From: Marchantia polymorpha subsp. ruderalis
Taxonomy: Eukaryota; Streptophyta; Marchantiopsida; Marchantiales; Marchantiaceae
Assembly: GCA_037833965.1 (NCBI GenBank)
Contig: AP031357.1
Location: forward strand, 15,396,001 to 15,460,000
Reading direction: 5' to 3'
Length of the DNA stretch: 64,000 nt
In this document: positions 36,133-48,000 of the stretch, piece after piece
Layout: every line of letters begins with the position of its first letter
Numbering within the stretch: the first letter of the stretch is position 1
Position numbers and translations under genes: made by a program
The notes under the pieces: model-generated
Database searches by the model: none
Seen by the model: the letters and a program-made list of their open reading frames with translations, nothing else
What the model was told of the DNA's origin: nothing

Positions 36133-37137
36133 ATGATCAGCACCAAAGATTGCACGGTTATGACAGGAAACGTGCAGTCTAGACATGGGGAGAAGCATGC
36201 TCTCTTCGAGCAGTTTGTCCCGTTCGCGAGCACCAACTCGTCCAAGGCGAAGAGCCCAAATTTGCCCAATCAGTACGTAAGCAAGCTAGTGTTCCTTTTG
36301 AAGACGCTGTGAACTTGTTGCTAGGGTTGTCTTGCCCGGGCACAAAGTCTTACCAGCAGCTTGAGAATGGAATGCATTGTTGATGCTAGAAGCTGAGGAA
36401 AGTGCTGACAATAATGAACAATGCCTTCCTAGGCCCGAGCGTTCTCCTTACACTCTAGACGCTGCTCGTGGCTGTCTTTTAATTCATCTAAACACTGCTG
36501 GTGCAGGTTGTGGTTGAACTCAACCATGGAAGAGAAATGCCCCCCGGTTTCGTGTTTCCACATGGCCTATGCAAAGATGAAAAGTATGCCTGTACATGGC
36601 TTCGCAAAATTAGTCCCCGGCGACGATGACTGCTCCAGGACCAACATTCCAGGTTCTGAGTCTGCTTCGTCGATCGAAGCGGCAGACATGGACCACAAGG
36701 ATGCCATAGTCGCCGCCTGCCATCTTTTATTACTCAGCAACTCCTTGCAGAGCCAGCAGCGAGCGTGCGACTCCTACGCCGAGCAGATGCTTCGACACGA
36801 GTACATGAAAAGACTGCGGGATCCCTTCGAGGAGGACTCAGACTCCTTCACCCCCACCTCGCTCACATCGGGCGTCTCGCCCTCCAGTAACGACTGCCGC
36901 AGCTCTGGGTCGGGCTCGCATAACAATATGGGCACCGAAACCTCGTCCCTGGTCACTGACAGTGAAGTCACCAGCGACTCCAATGCGCCCGCGAGAAAAC
37001 GGAAGAAGGCCACTGGCAGGCTCCTTGCAGATATTGTCGGGCAAGAAAGGGAAAGCGAGGTGCTGGACAGGCCCGCTCGCAAGCGCCGCTACAGATCTCT
37101 TGCGGACCTGCTAGCCTCGTCAACCGCACTACATTGA
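36133..37137 (+). CDS. Unrecognised 256-residue protein with two ARKR...LAD motifs
   Basis: Exons 36133-36272 and 36507-37137 join in frame across a GT-AG intron to give 256 residues. The start is the first ATG of the open exon. The N-terminal part (MISTKDCTVMTGNVQSRHGE) is followed by a helix-forming, leucine-rich middle (about residues 115-155, with AIVAACHLLLLSNSLQSQQ). A Ser/Thr/Asp-rich disordered section follows (about 155-207). The basic C-terminus has RKRKK at 210-214 and RKRRYRSLADLL at 238-249. Both basic clusters begin ARKR and are followed within about ten residues by LAD, which looks like an internal repeat. Nuclear location is likely from the basic clusters. No domain is recognised. 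The continuous frame, clean splice and non-repetitive composition make a real gene likely. Confidence 0.75.
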
Positions 37138-40100
37138 CGAGAAAATTTTGAGGTTCCGACGTCAGTATGAGGCTTCACTCGCTCAATCGATCGGATCAGG
37201 TCCAGCCTTCGCAATTGCGCAATCCGTGAACTCATGGGCACGCACGCCTGGGACGACCATGAGTTCCGTCGCAAGAAGCTCCCCGTACCGATCTTGGGCG
37301 AGGCCGCACGCGGCGTCGGACGACTGTACCATACGAGAATCAGCTCGCCAGACGGGACTGGTTGTGTTTATTAAGCCTTTAGTTCGGGTGGCAAGCACCA
37401 CTTACATAGGTAGATTACAGAATGCTCGAGACGATGTGCCTGGCAGAATCCAAAGCTTTGGAAGGAGACGCATGGATGTATCGCTTCAGACTGGAAGCGT
37501 GCAAGTGAAGGCGCCCCAGAGAGAAGAGCGTTGCGAGTTTGTAAATATTGCCCTTCGCAGAATAATAAAATGGTTGAATGCGCAAATGGTCCATGTCGTG
37601 TCGAGCCGATGGCAGCCTTCACCGCCGTCGGTCGCGTTTTCTGTGGATATGGCTGCTGTAGCGTTGTGGTTGTGGCAGTGGCGTGAAATTTTCTGTCTGC
37701 TTGCGCTTTATCTGGTCTCCCGTTCTGGAGCAGTAATCGCACGCACAACTTGTTTGTCGATCGCTGGTTTCACTCTTGCTCAGTCCTTTCTTGGACTCCC
37801 AGTTTGTCCAATTCTTGGAAATTGCAGCTGAGAGCTCGAGTTTCATGGCATCCGGCCGAGTTGCAAATAGAACGAGGATGTAGCTCGATGTCCATGGGCT
37901 CTAGGCCTCCGGTGTTTCGCGACGGCGACGAGGCGCAAGTCGTCGTCTGTAGGGTCGTAGTTCAGGAGTGTAAGTAGTGTTATCGTCTTCGGAGAGTTTT
38001 GAGCAAAAGGCTTTTGGCCGACGTCCGCTGTCGGATTGCAAGCGAGCTCGACAATACCTGCCACCCATCCACACGTTCAGACTGCAGTGCTCGTCCTTCA
38101 ATCGATGTCCTTTCATCCGCTCCTTTATTCTCTACCTTCCGTCGCGTGTTTCGCGAGAAGCTGTGGAAGAGTGCAGTGGTCTTTGATTCCTTGAATCCCG
38201 ATTCCGAGCTTCTTCCAGACATGCCCAGGAAAGAACTCGATCCGGTATATCACGGTGTCGGAGGAGGTCTCCCCGGACTCTCGATTGATGATCACCGCGG
38301 AAATCCATCGGTCGATTTTCTCCGCAAGGTTCTATGCACTTTCTGTCAGTTGTGATAGCTTCTGTCGATAAATTCGTGTTCCAGGGTAGGTTGTGGTTCC
38401 ATTCATCGCGGGCTATGGGTTTCCGGGATGTTCGTGCTGTATATGGATGTTATTCTCCAATGCGAAGGAAAGACGAACTCATCTCATCGGTACATGTGAA
38501 GCCTGCAGTAGTAAAGTTATAGTGGCGGAGATCACTTTAATCTCCCTCGTTCGAGTCTACTGAAGGGCTTTGAGTAGGTTCAAGAAATGAGGTTGTAAGA
38601 AGAATGGCGATTGTAGCAGATTGTAATATTCCGACTCGTCAATGCAAGGGGCTACATTCAAAATAGAGAGCGTGAGGAGCATGTAATTGTGCCCAATTGA
38701 CGACAAGCACCCGGTAATCGGATCGATTGAAGACGAAATAAGTAAAGAATCAATCTATGGCTCCGGACATTTGATTGATCACGTGCTGGCGGCTCGAAGC
38801 GGGTGAAAAGCTGCAAGAAGTAAGCTGTCGGTGAGTCGCGATCAAAAATTTATGATCTGCTGAGATGATCGTCCGATCTCCGCCACTGGAAAAAGCCTAA
38901 ATCGGTCTCAACTTCATCGCGTTCACATGTCGAGAACGAAACGCGAGCACGCCTCGAGGGCTACAAGAAATCACAAGACCCGTAGAATCTCGATAGAAGC
39001 ACAAGCGAACCATCCCGAAGAAACGAGAGATGTCGGCCTGCGAAGACGGAGCGTAAGAGAAAATCCAGATATTTTGTCGGACACTACAGTGCAAGAAACG
39101 CCGAGGCAATGGATAAGCTGCTGACCCCTCAGGAAAAACGAGGAACTGCTGCTGCTGCTGCTGTACGGGGGAGCCAGCGAACACTCAATGGAGTCGGGAG
39201 GGTCGTTTACGGTACTCAATGGACTCATCGGGTGACACGACGTCGTCGTTCCGAAAGCCATGGTCCCACTTAGGGCGCCTAGGACTCGCCCACTGTTAAT
39301 TCACGTAGGATCGCCCCAATTGCCGCTCGTGTCGACGCCCACCGCTGCCGCTGCAGATTTCAAGCGCTGTGGCGCCGAGAGCAATTGCCCCCGGGTCTCA
39401 GGTGCGCCATTTGCCGATGAGAGTGCCTGGTCCGTCGCGTCCACAAACCGCCCGCTCCCGATCGAGCTCCGAATGGGAACGTCCCGTTCTCGGAACTGCT
39501 TGAGCAGGCGATGAGAGAGCAAAGGAGCGACCGAATGTTCTCTCGTGCAGCAGCTGCCAGCGCCACGTAAGTCCGAACGTCGCGTCGCCGATGAACGAGA
39601 GTGTGGCTGACGACTCGAAGAGATTTACAATTCGTGACAGAGCCGCGCATGGCTTGGCCTGTGGCGTTGGATGGACGGGGTGTACGTGTCTCTCCTCAGC
39701 ATGCTCTCGCACCGTCATGGCCGATGGAGATCCGGTCTAGATCGAATTCGTGCGCGACAAATCGCGGATTCCGCTGTCAAACTCGAGAGAAGAAGATCGT
39801 AGACTGCCACTCATCTGATCACCCAGGACCTCTCGTACAGCCAGCCAGCCAGCCACGGTCACAACCTCGAGGTAGAGGTTTCGGTTTCCATTTTGGAGCG
39901 CTCGTTCTCTTCTCGTTCGCAGGCGAGCTTTCTCTGCCAGCGATTCAAATCTGGAGCAGGAAGCTTCACGTGCCTCGAAGCAATGATACGACTCTGATCG
40001 TAATTTGTCCCACCGACGCCGACCATGCAATGGCCTAGGCAGTAGCAGATGAGGCATTGGAGCTTTGATGTTTGACAGCAGGCCTTCACACCCGAGTGCA

Positions 40101-41000
40101 TCGATACATCACTCACGTTTGCAGTGCCTGTGAGGAATAAATCTGTCGACTGGAGTTTGAATCGACCGCATATCGAGATTCAATTCTTACGTAAGTATCA
40201 CAATTGCCAAAATATGACCCCCCAGTTGCAGTCCACACGTCATCTACAGAGTTGCTGAGGACTGCGATGGGCGGACCATCGCGCTATTCCCGACTTTTCA
40301 TAAAGAGGCCATCTGCTGATATTCACGTTCATATTGCTGACGTTGTGAGCGTACTGCACAAATTGAGAGCTCAATACAGACTCGCAACATTCATACAATA
40401 AAGTCCACGCTGCTGCTCTTGTGTGTGGTGTGCATTCTCGCACAGGTGATGACTGTCGACGTGCCCAGCACCGGATTTATCATATCCTGATTGATTGAGT
40501 TATTTACGTTCAAGAACAAACGAAGGGTTTCAGTCGAGCTGCCGAGTACTGGTCGATCCTATATTGCTCGGTACGGTGTGCATGATTAATTGCAATGGTG
40601 ATCCATTTTCGGCATTACTGGGTGCCACCACGTCAATATATCTCTAATCATGTGCATCCACAAGCTAGTCTAGGAGAGATCCGATCGATCCAATTCTGCG
40701 CGTTGCGTTGCAGGAGAGAGTGCAATATTCGAACTTGATATAAGTACCAGCACCCGATCTCTTTTCTTATGTCTGAAAGTCATTTATTATATCGACAGTG
40801 GGGGAACTCGAATCACAACTCCGACAATACAACACGCTCCATAGATTTTTGGAACTCATGCCGAGTCAGTAGTTCGCGGGAAGCGTGTAATTCCTCTTAA
40901 ACACTCTCGAACTCATTCACTGCGACGTATATCAGCTGTGCGTTGTCGCCATAAGAGAAAGTAGTGGCATGCTCACTTCGTTTCTTCAAATTCAGACATT
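37138..41000. other. No convincing gene; overlapping frames
   Basis: The beginning is probably the 3' untranslated region of the 36 kb gene; a 227-codon frame at 37148-37831 starts at TTG and looks like chance. Between 37.9 and 40.1 kb short frames overlap on both strands in GC-rich DNA. A CTG/CAG microsatellite lies at about 39147-39162. I could not chain any frames into a gene. Confidence 0.4.
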
Positions 41001-41149
41001 GTGATGGAGATGATAGACAGTGCGGGTCTCGATGTCGGTCGAAGGGAGCTCGTGATGTGCACGATTGAGCTCAGAAAGAGTAGGTCCGAGAGCAGCATCT
41101 AACGAGCAGACCGTGCGCTGGATTATGAGGTTTCTGTGGTCGACACAGT

Positions 41150-41310
41150 CGTCCACCATCACCATCATCATCATCATCATACAGAAAGCATCGCCGAACA
41201 GACGGGTCCGGCGAAGTTTGATGGCTGCTGACGGTCCGTTCCAGTTTGCATGCCCAGGAACGAAGTCATGCAACACGCGATCGCTGAAAATCAGCAGCAG
41301 CAGCAGCAAT

Positions 41311-41341
<31 letters not shown>

Positions 41342-41668
41342 GGAGAAACGAGAGGATGACCATCTTCCTTCTTTGGATCACCTTCTTCAGACGACAGCGG
41401 CTACGTGAATGAGGAGGGCTCACGAACCCCCACCCCACCACTCCACTCCACTCCCTCCCCTCCATCCATCGATTCATCGGATTCCAGCTATCCACCCGCG
41501 GAGGATCGGATTAGACCCGGCTGCTTTCCCTCTCCTTCTGATCTCCGTGGAGTAGTCAGCGAGGCAAGTATCGCCGGTAAAAAGGCCGTGCACGCACCAA
41601 CTCGTGATTATTCAGCATTATCCTCCTCCGTCGAAGTGAACTCACGGGGGGAGGAGGAGGAGGAGGAG

Positions 41669-41713
<45 letters not shown>

Positions 41714-41715
41714 TT
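41150..41715. repeat. Cluster of microsatellites
   Basis: ATC repeats (about 41155-41180), AGC repeats (41291-41308), a GA run (41310-41338), GGA repeats (41646-41672) and a long GA run (41674-41710) lie within 560 bases. Frames through them are low-complexity. Confidence 0.9.
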
Positions 41716-44100
41716 TTGATGATTCCGTGTTGGTTTCGAGTTGCAGCAGCACCGGGAATCACAACAAACAAACAAAGTCGAGGCCCTTCCGCAAAAATCG
41801 AGCGATAAATCTAATCCAGAAGCGTGAGCATTACACTTTTCTTTTCTCTCTCTCCATGCACGGTCCGTAGTTGTTATTACGAACGGGACTACTCGACTCC
41901 GTGCATCGGCCTGGAGCCGACACGTGGGTTTCGAGACAGTTACCTTCTATCTCCGTTGAATGAATCCCCTTCTTGACGTGAGGAGCCCCCTTCACTCCAT
42001 GGGAGGGAGCCGTCCCGTTTACAGTAATCCGTCCTCCTACTCCCACCCCCCTGGCCCGTGCATTCCTCGCTTAACCCGGGTTAATCCGGATGCTAACCCC
42101 GGAGTCAAATGAAATGATTGAGCGCTGCTTGTCCAATCTCGAAGGGCAAACCTTTCATGATTTACAAGCTCGCGTTCTCGCCTCGTACTTTTCTGCTCGA
42201 GTTCACCGGCGTGACCGGAGGTTAGTTGCCATGCGATGGAGAATTTCGAGATGGGAGTTGGTTAGTCCATTCGGAGAAAACCCAGAGCACTGATGGATGG
42301 ACCTGTTGGTCTCGCTTCCTCGAGATAATCAACGAGATTTTACACGGCCGGTGGGTTGATAATCTCGATGTCCAATGCCTACGGCCTAATGTATGTCAGG
42401 CCTCGGAGTAGGCTCAAGAACAATGATAAGAGGCTAGCAGGCTGGAACCGTTCTGCTCTCCCCCTTTATCCTTGTCTGACGTTGCATCTTTGCAGCACTG
42501 TCTTGTCGATAAGAGTATATTGGGATGCATGTGATCCGACTGACGGACTGTCTCTCGAGTATCAACTCGATGACTTCTGTATATCTCTCTCTTCATGTTG
42601 GACTCATTCGCTTCCTTTTCATCGGTTTTCATTGATGCCTTGTATGTTTCTCTCGGCAGCAAAAGTCAGCAGTTATTGCGTTTAAATAAAATTTCTTGTC
42701 ATAGCTAGCAAAAAGAGAAGTTTTGTCAAATTTGCCTGTCTGGAACCTGTACATTATGAATTACGTGCTCGTCAACAGAATAGTCACACACACACACACA
42801 ACTCTTTCACAAGAAGTAGAAAAACATTCATGAAAAGCTGCAGATCATAAATGTGGATCAAGAAATATTCTTCATTCGTGAAACTCCACTCCACTCCACT
42901 CCACTCATCTCCTCCCCTCTTCTCCTTACATGCACAGTGTGTAGTCCAGGCTTGAGTCCCTCGTTCCTCCCTCCCTGTTTCTATCAACTATCAGCCCTGC
43001 ATGAAATCGAAGGGATCGTTATCAAGTTTAGCAGCTTAATCATGCCAGCATGGCACCCGTGATCGAGCTTGGTAAAATAAAACAAATATTTTTCATACTA
43101 CATTCCAACGCAGAGCTTGAAATATGCAAACCAACGATGGGGAAGGGCAACGTAGTGGATTAGAATGTCTGCCTCTGGACAATGAACGTCAAAGGTTATG
43201 GTTACCTGCATAGTATGTCCACTGTCCAGATATGATTGAAACGCTTATGCTGAACAGATTATTTAATTGTCCGGCGCTTGATTCTAACATGATATATGAT
43301 GACCGTGAACACGGTAATGTAGATGGAGCTCTCGAATGAAACCAGCAGATGACTACTTTTTTACTTGGAGGGTGGAAGAATTAAAAGAAGCATAGACAGC
43401 ACGAATATTGCATAAGTCGAATCTTCAACGAAGAAACCTACGCACGCTGAATAAGCCGAGCAGTCTCGTGTTCATACATGAAATATCTGTCGCCGGTCAT
43501 ATGGAAGAATAGTCGTGAAAGAAGTATGTAGAAGATGCAAGATGATGCAGGTGAGAATATTTCGCATCAGGTGAGAACATCGGAGCAAAAGATGTAGTGT
43601 TCTCGTGCAGATGGGTGGTCAGTGGAAAAGGTACAGTTCACGACACCTTTTCACATTCTAATTCTGGTCAGGCTTGTGATCTCTCTCTCTCTCTCTCTCC
43701 AAACAGGTACGTCCTGCAGCTCTTCGCAAATTGCACACATAAAGTTGACCAATCAGTGAATCCACAAAAGAAAGTGACATACCCAGGTTCCGAAAGTTAT
43801 GTAAGGTCCATGTCCAAGGATCAAAAGTCATGAAAAGCGCACCGAGCACGCCTCGCCGGAACAATGTAAAGAAGAAACGCTCGCCTATATTACTGCGTAG
43901 GTCTTTAAGGTCTCCATTCGTGTAACATCATCTTGCAAGAATAGCCATCTGCGCCTTCTCTTGACACAACAATCTTCTCCGCACTCATCACCTTCGGAGT
44001 AAATATTTGTATCTTTAAAGGGTTTCCTTATTGGCAAGTCTAGAGTCTATATATAGGAGTACATAGCCCTCAAGCCTTGCCAACTGATGCTTATCTGATT
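41716..44100. other. No gene seen apart from a tRNA-like fossil
   Basis: Short repeats occur ((CA)n near 42786, CCACT repeats near 42885-42905, CT run near 43681-43699). No coding gene is supported. Confidence 0.45.
43138..43209 (+). pseudogene. tRNA-like fossil, possibly the head of a SINE
   Basis: The stretch has an A-box-like CGTAGTGGATTAGAATG, an anticodon-arm-like TGTCTGCCTCTGGACA and a damaged B-box-like AAGGTTATGGTTACC, spaced as in a tRNA. The stems are imperfect, and the universal TTC of the T loop is lost. It may be a dead tRNA or a tRNA-derived SINE head. Confidence 0.3.
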
Positions 44101-44319
44101 TATTTTTAAGTTTCCTTCTTTATACAATAATATTATAATGCTCTTTTTGAGAGAAAAAATACACAACACAAAAAAAAATAAAAAATTTAATTAAAGATCA
44201 ATTAGAAATAGAATGAAAATTTTATTATAATGTAATTCCTAATATTCGAATAAATGGCATGATGGCTTTGAATCTTTACTAGTTTGATCATTTTTTGAAA
44301 AATATCATGTCTAAGATAA

Positions 44320-45240
44320 TTTGAGCTCAATTTTTTTCTCTTTGATACATCATCTTATGAAAGTTAAATCCCTTTGATTTTTATAGTGAAAATTCATAGT
44401 CACGAATTTATTTCATTTTCTTTCAAATCCATTTAAAACTCAATTGCGCATTTTGTCATGTAGATGTTCAAAATACTACATATTTAGTCATAATTTTTTT
44501 TCCTCATTCAAATGTTGTTCATACTCAGCATCTACATAATCATTCAATAATTTGGCGTTGTCTCATTTTGCATCAAACACAACATCAAAATCTAACATAG
44601 CTTTCAAATATTTGAAAATTCGCTTTGTATCATACATATATATTTTTCTCTGAATTTGACATGTATTTCCTACTCTTTATCATCTAAAAAACAATGTAAG
44701 ATCTGTGGAAATTATCATCAAAATATGATATCTAGTCACTATCTTGTACTAATGTGTCTTAGTCATGAAACCTGATTTCACCTCATGCATTGGACAAAGA
44801 GCTTATTTATAGCATAGCATTTCTTCATGTTAAACCTTGCAAGTAGTTGTTTTGCATATTTGACTTGAATTCCATCATAACTTTTCATACCTGAAGTTTT
44901 ATGAGATCTTCATCTCCAAAAGATTTCTTGTTATACCAAGATTTTTAATGTTAAACTCAAAACTTGAGTTTAGAAAAAATAAACAACATTCATATTCATA
45001 ATTTCAATAATAAAAAAAAACATACACATTGACATAAGATATGATTCTAGCTGGAATAAGCATCTCATATATAACACATCAATGCATTTTTATTGTCTGA
45101 AACATTTTATCAAGAAGGTTTCAATTACTTTGTTATTACAATTTGCGACAAGGTATTCACACTTTTAACAGAATGTGATCTACTGATCTTGGAAGTTTTT
45201 CTCAACATAAGGAGTGTAGGACGATATATATTGATAAGTT
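44320..45240 (-). pseudogene. Decayed Ty1/copia reverse transcriptase and RNase H
   Basis: On the minus strand, copia pol landmarks follow in order across several frames. A relic of the reverse-transcriptase active-site strand (YEMLIPARIIS, about 45036-45068) comes first. Next are NLGITRNLLEMKI, then KYAKQLLARFNMKKCYAIN (about 44806-44866), and the RNase H start YVDAEYEQHL (about 44509-44538). Many stops and frameshifts and an extreme AT bias show long decay. The part upstream of the reverse transcriptase is interrupted at about 45260 by a GC-richer island. No terminal repeats were recognised. Confidence 0.75.
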
Positions 45241-45259
45241 CTGATTTCTAATCCATTAA

Positions 45260-45735
45260 ACTCCTTTACTGGAGTTTCGCGGTGACACATTCTTTATGGC
45301 TGAACCCAAGAAGGCTCGGGGTCCGACCGCGGTTAGTTAGATTGGAACCCCATGTGACAAGAACACAGGGAACTGGAAGTGGGGAAGCCAAACAGGACCG
45401 AAGACTCTAAAAGCTAATTACACTAAGAATCGACGGGCTTCCTTTTATCGAGGTTTGGAGTGAAAATCCGAATCTTTTTCGCCGGGATGCCGGTATATCA
45501 GCCCATAGATTTAACACTTTGCTTTATATTAAAAAAATAATCATCTCTATTGCGACCCGACGCATTTTCTAGTAAAAAAACGCATCTTCGATCCAAAAAA
45601 AATATAGATTTCTTTTACTTTCGACCAACGGGAGAGTACACTCGACCCGATAGGAGAGAGGTTCGGAGTGCCCGACCCGCAGGAAAGGGCCGCCGGCTCC
45701 ACTTGCCGAAGTCCGAAACACAGTTCGTTTTGAAA
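45260..45735. other. GC-richer island of foreign look inside the AT-rich block
   Basis: Two patches (about 45265-45480 and 45625-45730) are much less AT-rich than everything for several kilobases around and contain CCGACCGCGG, CGACCCGCAGGAAAGG and GGCCGCCGGCTCC. No decayed-transposon motif is readable. The style recalls plant organelle DNA, such as a recent mitochondrial or plastid insertion, but I cannot name a gene. A GC-rich segment of another repeat is an alternative. Confidence 0.35.
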
Positions 45736-45739
45736 TTAC

Positions 45740-47420
45740 TGTCTTCATTAAACTTTTTGACTATAAGATTTTTGAAGTTAACATTTCATGATACGTGTGA
45801 TGAAATTGATGATTAAAAAAATAACATCATCTCTTTTTTAACAATATTTATTTTAAATCAAGTATTTTTTTAATATATATGATATAAAACATAATTTATA
45901 ATAAGATAATGAATACTTGGTTAATAAGTGATAATTATTATTGTGATGATATTCCATTTATTTTAATGAAATAATACATATCCTATAGACAAATATGTTA
46001 TAGAAAAATAATTTATTTGAAATATATTTTTTCATCATTCAAATTTCATCAAGATTTTGAAAATTCATGATAATATAAATAAAATTATGAATAGAATCAT
46101 GTATTTTTGTTTCATTGTTGTTCATCTTCATTCATTGTTGTTGAAGTTTATTACATGTGAAATTAATATGACGATGATAACATCTTTGTTTATATTCATC
46201 AGATAGACTTAATATAAATTTTTGTGTTTACTCAAATGTCAAGATCTTGTAGACAGAACAAAATTGTGTTAAGAGTTTGTCATATGCTACATCTTATTTC
46301 ATTTTCTTCTAACAACAAATCAATATTTAACTTTGAATCTGGTTTTTAACTAACGTCAATATTGAAGAGAATCAAAAGTGTGATTCTACACGAAAATGTC
46401 AAATTTTGCATCCTATGTCATCATGATTGTAATCTTTATAACTCTTTTTAATTTTTTATCATTTAAACATAAAATTTCATTTCATGTCAAAATATAAATT
46501 TTTTGACATATTTTTTATAATCATTTTTTGAAATTGATGAAAAAAGTTGAAATTCAAAAATTTTCTCCTCATTACTACTACTAATAAAATTTATGCATAA
46601 TCTTTAAAATTTATATGTTTTTGTACATGTTAAATGTCTAATATATCTTTTTAATCATAGTCAAATAAGCCTAAATAAATCAAGATTAAAATAAAATCTG
46701 AAAATATTGAAATATTTTTTTCATTTTACAAATTTCTTAATTTTTATAAATATTATTAAGTTCATATATAATTATAAATTACAAAAATAAAATTGAGTTA
46801 TATGTTTAGTTTTTAATAGTATGCTTTATATTTTAAAATAAGCTTTAAAATAATTATTCAAACTTGATTACATCAATTTTTTTAATATTAGTCATATATT
46901 AAATAATAAGAAAATTTTCTTAAAAATACTTTGGATAAAATATTAAAATAATTTAACACTATTTTTAAACAAATATAATACCAAATATTTTTGGTATTAA
47001 TATTCGATTGTTGATTGCATTTGTGTTTCAACTTCATCATGTATCATTCAAATTTTCAACAAATCTAGTCCGAATCTCTTTCTCAATGAATGTTTCAAGG
47101 AAAAATTCAAGTAAAAATCTGTAGCAATCGCCTAAAAAAAGATTACCTTTATCAAACCTAAACAATTTCAGTTGAAGAACTTGCGCAGCACAACTTTGAT
47201 GAATGCATATTTTTTTAAGGTATCGAAGTAAGTTTATAATAAAATACTTCGTCATTGGGATTGAATTACATTGTTGACATCTTCAATCTTGAAAAATTTT
47301 CAAGTTCAAACTTTCAAATTCCTAATCAGAGAATATAGATATGGAATACTCAAATCAAACTATTTTTATTTCACAAATATTCAAATCGCATGAAACATCT
47401 AAAGATGATGCTGATACAAG
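45740..47420. other. AT-rich desert
   Basis: Extremely AT-rich. From its position it may hold the unreadable reverse transcriptase and RNase H of the gypsy element that follows, but no motif could be identified. Confidence 0.4.
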
Positions 47421-47435
47421 ATTCTAGTTTAAGAG

Positions 47436-47821
47436 GGACTGTTATACTACTATGAAATACTTTATGTCTCTAAAGTTCAATGACTACTCTTAGTGCCTTA
47501 GTTTCGACAAGACTTTTCATTGGTGGTTTATTTTGGTTACAAGAATATCTTTGTTCTAAAGTCTGGAAACTAATGATGGCCGCAAATCATGAAGAACTAT
47601 GTCCCAACATGTGACATTTGCTCTACTTCAAAGATACATTGTTATCGGTCGTACTAGTTACTTCAATTGATGCTGGTTTAAAAAATTCCATGGACGTCAT
47701 TGTGGATCTTTCAAAGTCCATATCTTTTGATTCAATTTTTGTTGTAGTACAGAGATAACACACTTTGTACCTTGCAACAAAATTATTATATACAAAAAAA
47801 CGTCAAAACTTTTGTTGAAGA

Positions 47822-47855
<34 letters not shown>

Positions 47856-48000
47856 CATAAACTTTTCATAACATCATATCTTCTTGTGATACACACTCTC
47901 TTATAAAAAGTATATAAAAAAAGTCTTGTGACATTGTACTCATTTTTGTCAACATTAGTTGTACATACTATTTTCATTATCAAAACTATTTTCAATTTTT
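47436..48000 (+). pseudogene. Decayed Ty3/gypsy integrase
   Basis: On the plus strand, gypsy integrase landmarks follow in order across frames: GLLYYYEILYVSKVQ (47436-47480), the zinc-binding end CDIC (47610-47621) preceded by WPQIMKNYVPT, then the catalytic-core start with DVIVDLSKSISFDSIFVVV (about 47693-47749) and HFVPCNK. A relic of the second core strand, NIISSCDTHSLIKSI, lies near 47866-47910. Stops and frameshifts interrupt it throughout. It is inactive. It runs opposite to the copia fossil at 44.3-45.2 kb, so at least two insertions built this block. Confidence 0.8.

Noticed and set aside
35114..36269. Minus-strand frames of 157 to 257 codons
   Set aside because: They translate GA and AGC repeats into poly Ser/Leu; they lie in the leader of the plus-strand gene at 36 kb.
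37148..37831. 227-codon plus-strand frame after the 36 kb gene
   Set aside because: It starts at TTG, lies where the 3' untranslated region is expected and shows no domain.
47425..47460. AAGAGGGACTGTTATACTAC read as polypurine tract plus start of a terminal repeat
   Set aside because: The same bases read in frame as the coding start of the gypsy integrase relic, which explains them better.
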